DNA of 64,000 bases from Pseudanabaena sp. Salubria-1 (GTDB taxonomy: Bacteria > Cyanobacteriota > Cyanobacteriia > Pseudanabaenales > Pseudanabaenaceae), in contig JALQCR010000023.1 of NCBI GenBank assembly GCA_023336205.1, positions 1 to 64,000 of the forward strand. The letters run 5' to 3'. Under the pieces are notes generated by a model that saw nothing but the letters and a program-made list of their open reading frames with translations, searched no databases and was not told where the DNA came from. Both the position numbers and the translations under genes were made by a program. Below are positions 1 to 7,358 of this stretch, piece by piece; within the stretch, counting starts at the first letter, position 1, and each line of letters starts with the position of its first letter.

Positions 1-1
1 G

Positions 2-463
2 GCGGAAGAGGTTTGTCGTTTGAATATTGAGGATTATGTGAATGGGGAATTGGTGATTAAGGAGGCGAAGTGGGATAGTAAGGGGGAAGTGCCTTTGACG
101 AAGTTGGGTATTCAGGATTTGGATGTTTATTTAGATTGGAGAAGGGAGCAAGAAGGGGAGTTATTGCCTGATAGTGCTTTGTTTGTGTCTTGTTCTAATC
201 GTAGTCAGGGTAAGCGGTTGACCTATTGGGGCATTCGGCATGTGATGGATGATTTGGCGGAGAAGACGGGGATTGATTTGCATTCGCATCGGGGTAGGCA
301 TACGTTTGCGACAAATTTGATTGTCAAGTATGAGTTAGATCCATCTTTGGCGATGGAGTTGACGCGACATCGGGATGTCAAGAGCTTTCGGCGTTATACC
401 AATCGTAAGAATAAGATTGCGGCGAAACGTGCTTTCTTAAAGGCGAGTGAACGTTTAGATTAG
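2..463 (+). CDS. Tyrosine recombinase/integrase, C-terminal part (runs off window start)
   Basis: The reading frame is open to the left window edge, so only the C-terminal catalytic part (about 150 residues) is visible. It begins with an 'EEVCRLNIEDY' stretch that normally follows the first catalytic arginine of phage-integrase-type recombinases, so that arginine lies outside the window. The box HRGRHTF (H-x2-R) is followed by TRHRDVKSFRRY, which supplies the second histidine and the nucleophilic tyrosine. These enzymes cut and rejoin DNA at specific sites through a 3'-phosphotyrosine bond. The TTG at 20 is not needed as a start. Whether it belongs to an integrated element or is a chromosomal Xer-like enzyme cannot be told from this piece. 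Confidence 0.85.
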   Translation, partial: AEEVCRLNIEDYVNGELVIKEAKWDSKGEVPLTKLGIQDLDVYLDWRREQEGELLPDSALFVSCSNRSQGKRLTYWGIRHVMDDLAEKTGIDLHSHRGRHTFATNLIVKYELDPSLAMELTRHRDVKSFRRYTNRKNKIAAKRAFLKASERLD

Positions 464-521
464 AGGGATTGTTCTGTGGTGTTGACTACTATTAATATGG
501 CTAATTAGAAGTGGGTAATTC

Positions 522-881
522 ATGACGACTATTGTTACTTTTTTGGGCGATCGCGGTTTATTAGAAACAAAATATACGTTTGGCGATCGCAATCAATCTC
601 ATACGGGTAGTGTGTTTGCAGAGGTGCAAAATCTTGAAATTCAGAGGGAGACGATTGAGTGGTATATTGAGCGCAATTATATTGTGCAGGCTTTGACGCT
701 GGCGAGGGCGTGGATTGTTTCGGTGGTTGCATATAGGTTTGATTTAGATATTCTGGACTATAAGGGAAGTCGCAAACCGATTGAGGATGCACTGAATAGT
801 CTTAGAAAGCATTTAAGAATTGACAGCAGTAAGATTTCTAAGCATTTTGCGGATCAAAGCTATATAGATAAACGACTCTGA
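522..881 (+). pseudogene. Probable internally deleted CARF-family CRISPR accessory protein (Csx/TM1812-like)
   Basis: The frame encodes 119 aa. The first ~35 residues (TIVTFLGDRGLLETKYTF) resemble the first strand and loop of the CARF domain in the 'DxTHG' Csx1/Csx2-type proteins. From about residue 36 it resembles the family's C-terminal helical part (IEWYIERNYIVQALTLAR). Family members are usually several hundred residues, and the central part with the DxTHG motif is absent, so this looks like an in-frame internal deletion. It also stops early, 37 bp before an old IS remnant. Full-length relatives sense cyclic oligoadenylate in type III CRISPR systems. I saw no CRISPR array or other cas gene in the window. 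The assignment rests on remembered family features and is moderate. Confidence 0.42.
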
Positions 882-917
882 GGTATTCTCATAAAATTCA
901 TAACCCTTGCTCAGGTG

Positions 918-1256
918 CCAAGTCTTGGCGCATTGTTGTTGGCTTACGCAACAATCGTAAACTTCAAGATGGACGAACCGTCAAACAACTTTATCGCTAT
1001 AGCAAACGTGGACAACAAGTTTTATTGGAAGGGCTAACTAAGCCTTAGACCATATGGTTCTGGCTCAAAAGAGCTGATAGTAAACGAGAGTTACGCTTTG
1101 TGGTCTCTTCTCATCCCATCCCTATTCTGGTGCTTATCTGCTGATGTTGGGACTTAAGCGTTGGGTGATTGAGGACTTCTTCAAAACCATCAAACGTCGC
1201 TTTGGTTTGCCTTGTTTTGGGCAATCTACAAAACTTGGCGTTTATTGTTGGCTTAT
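918..1256 (+). mobile_element. Old diverged IS4/IS701-like transposase remnant, left part
   Basis: Plus-strand translation matches the middle of the IS-A transposase (from the WRIVVGVRNNRKLQDGRTVK segment to KLGVYCWLI) at high but incomplete identity. It carries an in-frame TAG after 'LTKP' and a frameshift near 1122. The 5' half is missing. The sequence stops at 1256 where a fresh IS-A is inserted, and resumes at 6886. This is an older, non-functional element that served as the landing site of the newer composite. Confidence 0.85.
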
Positions 1257-1739
1257 CTGAGATCTTGCACCATTCCTGAAAGAGTTAAGTAGGAATGGGT
1301 TTGAGAATAATTTCAAACCCATGACGAGCAGCAATATCGGCACTAATTTGGAGATACCTAAGAAGTTTCAACCAAAGGACAGAAGGAAATAAAACGGAAA
1401 GTGTCAAATCACAGGTAGCTTTCCAGTCCAAGACAGGAGGACTCGACCATTGATCAATCCAATGGGCCAAAAGATAAGCAAGCAGAGAGAGGATAAGCCA
1501 ACGATAAACACCAAGTTTTGTAGATTGCCCAAAACAATGCAAACCAAAGCGATGTTTGATGGTTTTGAAGAATCCCTCAATCGCCCAACGCTTACGACCT
1601 AACATCACCAGATAAGCACCAGAATAAGGATGAGAAGAGACAACAAAGCGTAACTCCCGTTTACTATCAGCTCTTTTGAGCCAAAACCAAGAGATCGTCA
1701 AAGGCTGAGTTAGCCCTTCTAGCAAAATTTGTTGTCCAC

Positions 1740-2826
1740 CGCCAATTCAAGGATGAAATGCAACGGGTTCTGATGAAGCAAAGAATACTTCGTAAGGAGT
1801 ACGATAGTCAAGTGATTTTCTGGGTCTGTGATTGATCAAATTCACTGCCTTCTGAAAGTCCTCTTCTTTCACGATTTTAAAGTTTGTACTTTTGGGATAG
1901 AACTCTCTAATTAATCCATTGGTGTGTTCATTCAATCCACGTTCCCATGAATGATATGGATTCGCAAAGAAGGTCTCTAGTTTCAATCTTTCAGATAGCT
2001 TCTCATGCCCACAGAATTCTCTTCCATTATCAAAGGTCATTGTCTTTCGAGATGTTGATTCTATAGGCTCAAATAGATTGAATGTCACTCTGTTTATCTC
2101 ATCCATCGTCTTGTTCTTAGCTAGTCCAGCAAGTAAATACTTCGATGCTTTATCAACATGCGTAACTACGATACCTGTGTGGTTGCACCCGATTACCGTA
2201 TCACTTTCCCAATGTCCAATCTCTGTTTTTAAATCTGCAATCTTCGGTCGATTCTCTATCCCTACCCTATTGGGAATGCCACCTCGCTTCTGATGGCGAC
2301 CTTTGCGCCTTCGTTGCTTTTGCTTCTGCCTCAGATATTGTTGATATATTCCCATCTCTTGATGGTTTGCATAGATCATCAGATAAATCGTCTCATAGCT
2401 GATTTTACCTAGCCCCTCCCTTTCCATTCTCCCTGCTAGTTGCTCTGGGCTGTGGTGTTGCTCTAACCGTTGTTTGACTTCGGCGATCGTCTCAGCACTG
2501 ATGCTCTGAAATCTTACCTTTGCTTGTTTCCGTCTTGCTTTCATCAGGGCAACCGCAGTATCTGGCAAATAGCCAATCTGTCGCTCGTCTGTATTGCGCG
2601 ATAACTCTCTTGAAATCGTACTTTTGTTTCGCTTCAAGCGACGACCTATCTCTGATACAGATAATTGCTCAATTACTCTTAGTTTATACAGTTCACTTCT
2701 TTCTGTGGTGGTAAGATGGACAAAGCTCATGAGGGTATCCTAATTATTGTGATTAATATCAGAATATCCTTATGAGTCCCTTTACGCAAAGATCTCTAGG
2801 TGTTGCATTTCATCCTTGAATTGGCG
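1740..2826 (-). mobile_element. IS30-family element, copy 1
   Basis: Ends CGCCAATTCAAGG and CCTTGAATTGGCG form the terminal inverted repeat, extended inward over ATGAAATGCAAC. The flanking CAC at 1737-1739 and 2827-2829 is a 3-bp target duplication, typical for IS30. Length is 1087 bp, identical to copy 3. It is inserted inside the transposase gene of IS-A copy 1. Confidence 0.92.
1747..2730 (-). CDS. IS30-family transposase
   Basis: The product is 327 aa and uncut. An N-terminal helix-turn-helix of the IS30 type (residues ~8-50: TTTERSELYKLRVIEQLSVS, then IGRRLKRNKSTISREL) is followed by a DDE integrase core. The core begins near HWESDTVIG, continues with the DNGREFCGHEKL segment, and ends with an E in GLNEHTNGLIREFYPK. 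The length fits the family. The same protein is encoded at 21548-22531 and 52500-53483, which indicates recent spread of this IS. Confidence 0.95.
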   Translation of the reverse strand: MSFVHLTTTERSELYKLRVIEQLSVSEIGRRLKRNKSTISRELSRNTDERQIGYLPDTAVALMKARRKQAKVRFQSISAETIAEVKQRLEQHHSPEQLAGRMEREGLGKISYETIYLMIYANHQEMGIYQQYLRQKQKQRRRKGRHQKRGGIPNRVGIENRPKIADLKTEIGHWESDTVIGCNHTGIVVTHVDKASKYLLAGLAKNKTMDEINRVTFNLFEPIESTSRKTMTFDNGREFCGHEKLSERLKLETFFANPYHSWERGLNEHTNGLIREFYPKSTNFKIVKEEDFQKAVNLINHRPRKSLDYRTPYEVFFASSEPVAFHP

Positions 2827-3604
2827 CACGTTTGCCATGACGATAAAGTTGTTTGACTGTACGGCCATCTTGAAGTTTACGATTGTTGCGTACACCGACA
2901 ACGATGCGCCAAGTCTTGGCGCGGACAGTATTGAAAAACTTCACCGTACTAAACTCAGTATCAGCAAGGACAATCACAGTCTTGCCTTGGGTTAGTTGCT
3001 TGGGTACTGTCCCCAATAACTTACAAGCTAAGTCAGAGGGACTGGGGTATCCTTTGCCGCGCCATACTCTAAAACTCCATGGTACGCGCCACTCTCCATA
3101 GACCAGATACAGTACAACCAGATGTAGTCCTCGCTTTCCGTTTAGTATTCTCACCCATGGGTCTGGTTCGTTTTGGGTGGGATTGCTCAAATGTAAAAAC
3201 TTGCCGCTTTTTTCTAGGGTAGTCAAGTCTATCAGTATCTTTAATGGCACTTGTTTCGATGGGCGATGCTTGGCGATTTGTCCCAAAATAGCCTGCCGTG
3301 TTGACCGAATTACTGCTCTCGTTGACCAGTTATAGTGATTGAGAAATCGGCTGAGTGCACTCGCTGATTTTATCTGTGTATGTTCTGGATAAGGATGCCT
3401 TTGTGCTTCGAGAAATAGTCCTAGTATTGCATTGAGACTTGCTGTTTGATACACACTTGGCATCAAACACAGAAGACTATACACTAGCCCTTGGGCGTGC
3501 TTAACGATGCTTTCCATGCTCGTTATTTAATTTACTACTACGCCCTTTTTTTCACATTTCTGCTCTTTCTGCAACCCCTTTTCTTGAATGGTGCAAGATC
3601 TCAG

Positions 3605-4141
3605 TTATGGCATTCACTGAGATCAGATTCAGCAATATTGTCGATCGCTAACTTTCGACCTTCTTGATAGGGCTTCCAATATCCTGATTGAAAACAAGTA
3701 TCCTGAAAATCAGTATGGAGAGAACTTCTCCACTTAGGATTGAGCGATTCCACTTCTACTATCCCCGACCAATCATCATGAAATCGATAAATGAGGACTC
3801 GATCAGCTCTAATAAATTTGCGAATTTCGATGACAGATGTATTCAGGATTTCCTGAAGATTAAGTGACTGACGAATGCGAAGAGCAATATCGGCAAGCAA
3901 CAGCGATCGCCAATTTTGTTTGTGCAAATCTCTTTCAATTTTGCGCTTTTCCATAAACTGACCGATCTGTCTACTGATCGCTGTTACGACGTTAAGTAGT
4001 TCTAGATTATAATCCTGATATTCGCGACTAAACATCGTAATTACAGCTAAAACAGTCTCATTCTCTCCGCATACAGGAAAACTTAACGCATAGTTTATAC
4101 CTATTTTTTTTACAGCTTCTGATTTGTAAAAATTAGGATAT
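3605..4141 (-). pseudogene. GAF-domain protein fragment trapped between two IS-A copies
   Basis: This 179-codon open stretch lacks both ends of its gene. It holds the end of one GAF domain (INYALSFPVCGENETVLAVI), a linker helix (ISRQIGQFMEKRKIERDL), and the start of a second GAF domain (IRQSLNLQEILNTSVIEIRK and FIRADRVLIYRFHDDWSGIV). This tandem-GAF layout is common in cyanobacterial phytochrome-like or hybrid sensor kinases. An apparent ATG lies in the IS-A terminal repeat, so it is not a native start. The rest of the gene is not recognisable in the window. Confidence 0.85.
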
Positions 4142-5243
4142 CTGAGATCTTGCACCATTCCTGAAAGAGTTAAGTAGGAATGGGTTTGAGAATAATTTCA
4201 AACCCATGACGAGCAGCAATATCGGCACTAATTTGGAGATACCTAAGAAGTTTCAACCAAAGGACAGAAGGAAATAAAACGGAAAGTGTCAAATCACAGG
4301 TAGCTTTCCAGTCCAAGACAGGAGGACTCGACCATTGATCAATCCAATGGGCCAAAAGATAAGCAAGCAGAGAGAGGATAAGCCAACGATAAACACCAAG
4401 TTTTGTAGATTGCCCAAAACAATGCAAACCAAAGCGATGTTTGATGGTTTTGAAGAATCCCTCAATCGCCCAACGCTTACGACCTAACATCACCAGATAA
4501 GCACCAGAATAAGGATGAGAAGAGACAACAAAGCGTAACTCCCGTTTACTATCAGCTCTTTTGAGCCAAAACCAAGAGATCGTCAAAGGCTGAGTTAGCC
4601 CTTCTAGCAAAATTTGTTGTCCACGTTTGCCATGACGATAAAGTTGTTTGACTGTACGGCCATCTTGAAGTTTACGATTGTTGCGTACACCGACAACGAT
4701 GCGCCAAGTCTTGGCGCGGACAGTATTGAAAAACTTCACCGTACTAAACTCAGTATCAGCAAGGACAATCACAGTCTTGCCTTGGGTTAGTTGCTTGGGT
4801 ACTGTCCCCAATAACTTACAAGCTAAGTCAGAGGGACTGGGGTATCCTTTGCCGCGCCATACTCTAAAACTCCATGGTACGCGCCACTCTCCATAGACCA
4901 GATACAGTACAACCAGATGTAGTCCTCGCTTTCCGTTTAGTATTCTCACCCATGGGTCTGGTTCGTTTTGGGTGGGATTGCTCAAATGTAAAAACTTGCC
5001 GCTTTTTTCTAGGGTAGTCAAGTCTATCAGTATCTTTAATGGCACTTGTTTCGATGGGCGATGCTTGGCGATTTGTCCCAAAATAGCCTGCCGTGTTGAC
5101 CGAATTACTGCTCTCGTTGACCAGTTATAGTGATTGAGAAATCGGCTGAGTGCACTCGCTGATTTTATCTGTGTATGTTCTGGATAAGGATGCCTTTGTG
5201 CTTCGAGAAATAGTCCTAGTATTGCATTGAGACTTGCTGTTTG

Positions 5244-6720
5244 CAGCAATTCCAAATTCAAAAAGTAGCAAGATATACAAAACCAAGAGTCTAAAAATTA
5301 ACAGGAATCTGCAAAGACGGGGGCTTCATCAAGCATAAAGTCGATTAAATGTTGCCAACTCTTAAATAAAAAGTACTTGGTAAGAGAGAGAATATCTTGA
5401 AAGAATCCTCTACGAGTGCCACGCTTACGACGAATCTCTTGATAACTGGAATCTATTAAATGTAAAATCGTGTGAAATAGAAAAGCTAACAAATTAAGAG
5501 ATAGAAGTGTCGATGACAAATGTTTTTGTCCATGACCAAAGTTATGTTCCAAGTTGTAGCCCTTGGTTTTCAACACATTGTGGTTCTCATTTTCGGTTTT
5601 CCAACGACATCTACCCGTTTCAACTACGACCGCCACATTGTCAATATTAACAGCATGATTAGTCACAAAAGCATTACGGTAGACTTCAGAATTATCAACA
5701 CTATTGCGAACAGTCAGTTCACACCAGTTCACTAACAGAGAGGGTTCTTGTTCTCTTAAAGGTATCTGATTCACAAATCGATAACTATATATTTCTATAG
5801 ATTTCCCCTTGCGGTGTTTAGTCGTCAAATTCTGCACTTCACCATTTTTTTCAATGTAATCTAACCACTGATATAAACTAGGATGACTGGATGGTAAGCA
5901 GGTGAAAATGAAGTTCATATTTGCCTCTAAACAATTCTGACACATCGGTTGACGGCTATAGAGATCATCCCCTAATAACGTAATCGCCTGTCCTTCAAAA
6001 AGATGCCCATGTTTACTAATCCAGCGTTTCGCTGCGGCTGTTTCACAATCTTGTTTCTCATGTCCATCTTGCGGAGTGACGAATTCGGGTGGTAGAGAAA
6101 TCACCTGTTCGCAACCTGGTGCAGCGATTACGGGCAAAATTGCTGTGTGTGAGTATGTTATTTTGCCACTGCGATGATTACGGGTACTACAACATTCGCA
6201 GGATATTTTCGATGAGCTATGGTACTCCGTTCCATCTAAACAAATCAGTAAATTCCTATCCAATCTTTCATATCGTTTCAGGTGCTTTCCCATTTGCAGA
6301 AATTTATACACTTTCTCAAATACAGCGTTCAGACTCTTGGCGCTAATTAGGTCGAGGATATTGCGTATTTGCTGGTCAGAGGGTATTTTCTCCACTCCAA
6401 ATATACTTTGAACGTTATTTTTTCCACTTCGACTCTGCAATTGTCTTTGATACTCTAAAAATGATTGACACTGCATAAAAAACATCGAGAAAGCCGACAG
6501 CATCGCATCGCTGATTTTAAATTTTGTCCCATTGCTTTCGCTTCTTGGGTCTTTTATTTTCTCTATCCCCTCTTGCAGGAAATCTAAAAAAACACTAAAA
6601 ACTAAGATCGTTGGTGGCATTAACTGGATAGGATTATCATTTTTGCTATGTTTTAAGCTCTACCTTTATCTGGTTCCTTATATCTGTATACTTTGCTGCT
6701 TTTTGAATTTGAAACTGCTG
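5244..6720 (-). mobile_element. ISNCY-like insertion sequence with 9-bp target duplication
   Basis: The element is 1477 bp, bounded by TGCTGTTTG at 5235-5243 and 6721-6729. Imperfect terminal repeats run inward from CAGCAATTCCAAATTC on the left and CAGCAGTTTCAAATTC (reverse complement) on the right. It carries one transposase gene. It is the only copy in the window. Confidence 0.85.
5298..6620 (-). CDS. DDE transposase, ISNCY-like
   Basis: The product is 440 aa with no interruption. Features seen: an N-terminal helical region (ISDAMLSAFSMFFMQCQSFL), LLICLDGTEYHSS as a likely first catalytic aspartate segment, LLGDDLYSRQPMC as a second aspartate segment, and the C-terminal signature RWKTENENHN followed by GYNLEHNFGHG. 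That signature is typical of a group usually annotated as ISNCY; the family name is from memory. The start ATG lies 100 bp inside the right end of the IS. Confidence 0.75.
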   Translation of the reverse strand: MPPTILVFSVFLDFLQEGIEKIKDPRSESNGTKFKISDAMLSAFSMFFMQCQSFLEYQRQLQSRSGKNNVQSIFGVEKIPSDQQIRNILDLISAKSLNAVFEKVYKFLQMGKHLKRYERLDRNLLICLDGTEYHSSSKISCECCSTRNHRSGKITYSHTAILPVIAAPGCEQVISLPPEFVTPQDGHEKQDCETAAAKRWISKHGHLFEGQAITLLGDDLYSRQPMCQNCLEANMNFIFTCLPSSHPSLYQWLDYIEKNGEVQNLTTKHRKGKSIEIYSYRFVNQIPLREQEPSLLVNWCELTVRNSVDNSEVYRNAFVTNHAVNIDNVAVVVETGRCRWKTENENHNVLKTKGYNLEHNFGHGQKHLSSTLLSLNLLAFLFHTILHLIDSSYQEIRRKRGTRRGFFQDILSLTKYFLFKSWQHLIDFMLDEAPVFADSC

Positions 6721-6885
6721 TGCTGTTTGATACACACTTGGCATCAAACACAGAAGACTATACACTAGCCCTTGGGCGTGCTTAACGATGCTTTCCATGC
6801 TCGTTATTTAATTTACTACTACGCCCTTTTTTTCACATTTCTGCTCTTTCTGCAACCCCTTTTCTTGAATGGTGCAAGATCTCAG

Positions 6886-7230
6886 TTATCCTTGCTCTGC
6901 TTGCTTACAGGCTATTTAGGGTTTGTGTAGTACAGATAAATTTTGAAAAAGCTTGCTTCACAAGCTTTTTCAAAATTTATCTGGGTTTTGAGAAAGCGCA
7001 AAGCGCTGTATCTTTTGGCTCATTGGATCGATCAATGGTCACGTCCTCCTGTTTTGGTCTGGAAATCTACCTCTGATTTAACTCTTTGTGTTTTATTCCC
7101 CTTCTGTCATTTGGTTGAAACTTCTCAGGTATCTCCAAATTAGTGCCGATATTGCTGCTCGTCATGGCTTTGAAATTGTTCTCAAACCCATTCCCACTTA
7201 AGTATTTGAAGGAATGGTGCAAGATCTAAG
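6886..7230 (+). mobile_element. Old IS-A-like remnant, right part
   Basis: This continues the remnant seen at 918-1256. Plus-strand codons match the IS-A transposase C-terminus (HWIDQWSRPPVLVWKSTSDL) with frameshifts. It ends at a diverged terminal repeat GAATGGTGCAAGATCTAAG (7212-7230). A ~100-bp foreign segment with hairpins (6909-7008) interrupts it. TTAT at its left edge is the second copy of the composite's target duplication. Confidence 0.85.
6909..7008. repeat. ~100-bp hairpin-bearing insertion (MITE-like?) inside the IS remnant
   Basis: Compared with the intact IS-A sequence, about 100 bp are extra here. The insert contains a perfect 23-bp inverted repeat (6933-6955 and 6961-6983, loop CTTCA). 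A second small hairpin follows: AGCGC (6995-6999), loop AAA, GCGCT (7003-7007). It has no coding capacity. The boundaries are estimated to within a few bases because the flanks are degenerate. Confidence 0.6.
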
Positions 7231-7268
7231 TTAAAGAAAATTTCAAGAATTTGATCTTTTTCACTCAT
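7231..7268 (-). pseudogene. 5' end of an unidentified gene cut off by the old IS remnant
   Basis: On the minus strand an AAGGA ribosome-binding sequence precedes an ATG at 7268 and an open frame MSEKDQILEIFF. It runs straight into the terminal repeat of the IS remnant at 7230. It would have been divergent from the phosphorylase-TPR gene. Twelve codons are too few to name it, and it may be chance. Confidence 0.3.
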
Positions 7269-7317
7269 AGTAAATTTCCTTACCTAAATCCTTTTTCTAA
7301 ATGATATTAGATATTTT

Positions 7318-7326
7318 TGCTATAAT
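7318..7326 (+). promoter_or_regulatory. Extended -10 promoter element upstream of the phosphorylase-TPR gene
   Basis: TGC-TATAAT at 7318-7326 is a consensus extended -10. Transcription would begin about 7 bp downstream, leaving a ~25-nt leader before the ATG at 7359. The AAGGAG ribosome-binding site is at 7347-7352. No experimental support. Confidence 0.5.
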
Positions 7327-7358
7327 TTTATGTGATTTGCTTCCTTGAAGGAGTCCCT

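Larger units (their letters stand above)
1285..3517 (-). pseudogene. IS-A transposase interrupted by IS30
   Basis: This is the 380-codon DDE transposase gene of IS-A, interrupted after the KLQDGRTVKQLYRHGKR region. The N-terminal segment (3517 to 2827) and the C-terminal segment (1739 to 1285) have the same sequence as the intact copies. The C-terminal piece retains the R-x3-E-x6-K signature (RWAIEGFFKTIK) of IS4-superclass transposases. The first catalytic aspartates lie in the other piece, so neither fragment should be active alone. Confidence 0.9.
1257..3604 (-). mobile_element. IS-A copy 1 (IS4/IS701-like), split by IS30
   Basis: Both ends carry the perfect terminal inverted repeat CTGAGATCTTGCACCATTC. 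The transposase is on the minus strand, with its N-terminal part at 2827-3517 and its C-terminal part at 1285-1739. An IS30 (1740-2826) is inserted between them with a CAC target duplication, so the transposase is broken. Without IS30 the element is 1258 bp, the same as the intact copies at 22540, 26789 and 57707. Confidence 0.9.
4170..6798 (-). pseudogene. IS-A transposase interrupted near its N-terminus
   Basis: The N-terminal ~23 codons lie at 6730-6798 and the remaining ~355 codons at 4170-5243. The ISNCY-like element with its 9-bp duplication TGCTGTTTG separates them, inside the codons for 'YQTASLNAIL'. The large C-terminal piece keeps the whole catalytic region, but its own start is gone. 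Read-through from the inserted IS gives only a short artificial N-terminus (MNLELL). Confidence 0.88.
4142..6885 (-). mobile_element. IS-A copy 2, split by an ISNCY-like element
   Basis: Both terminal repeats are intact (CTGAGATCTTGCACCATTC at each end). The flanks are ATAT on the left (4138-4141) and TTAT on the right, so this copy alone does not show a perfect duplication. The sequence is interrupted at 5244-6720 by another IS; without it the element is 1258 bp. Confidence 0.9.
1253..6889. mobile_element. Composite unit: IS-A, GAF-gene fragment, IS-A, with flanking TTAT duplication
   Basis: Two directly oriented IS-A copies (1257-3604 and 4142-6885, each interrupted by another IS) bracket a 537-bp fragment of a GAF-domain gene. 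The outermost 4 bp on both sides are TTAT (1253-1256 and 6886-6889), and the flanking DNA on both sides belongs to one diverged IS remnant. This is what transposition of the whole unit, or recombination of a GAF-IS-A circle into a resident IS-A, would give. Subtracting IS30 plus its 3-bp duplication from copy 1, and the ISNCY-like element plus its 9-bp duplication from copy 2, leaves exactly 1258 bp each, the size of the intact copies. Confidence 0.8.

Noticed and set aside
535..792. Minus-strand open frame opposite the CARF-like remnant
   Set aside because: Composition is atypical and it lies wholly antisense to a better-supported frame. Treated as a shadow.
6943..7143. 66-codon plus-strand frame as a gene
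   Set aside because: It is the end of an old IS-A-like transposase fused by chance to the hairpin insertion.
7332..7358. GTG start for the phosphorylase-TPR gene
   Set aside because: It lies only a few bases after the -10 TATAAT and lacks a ribosome-binding site. The ATG at 7359 has AAGGAG correctly spaced, and the domain begins there.
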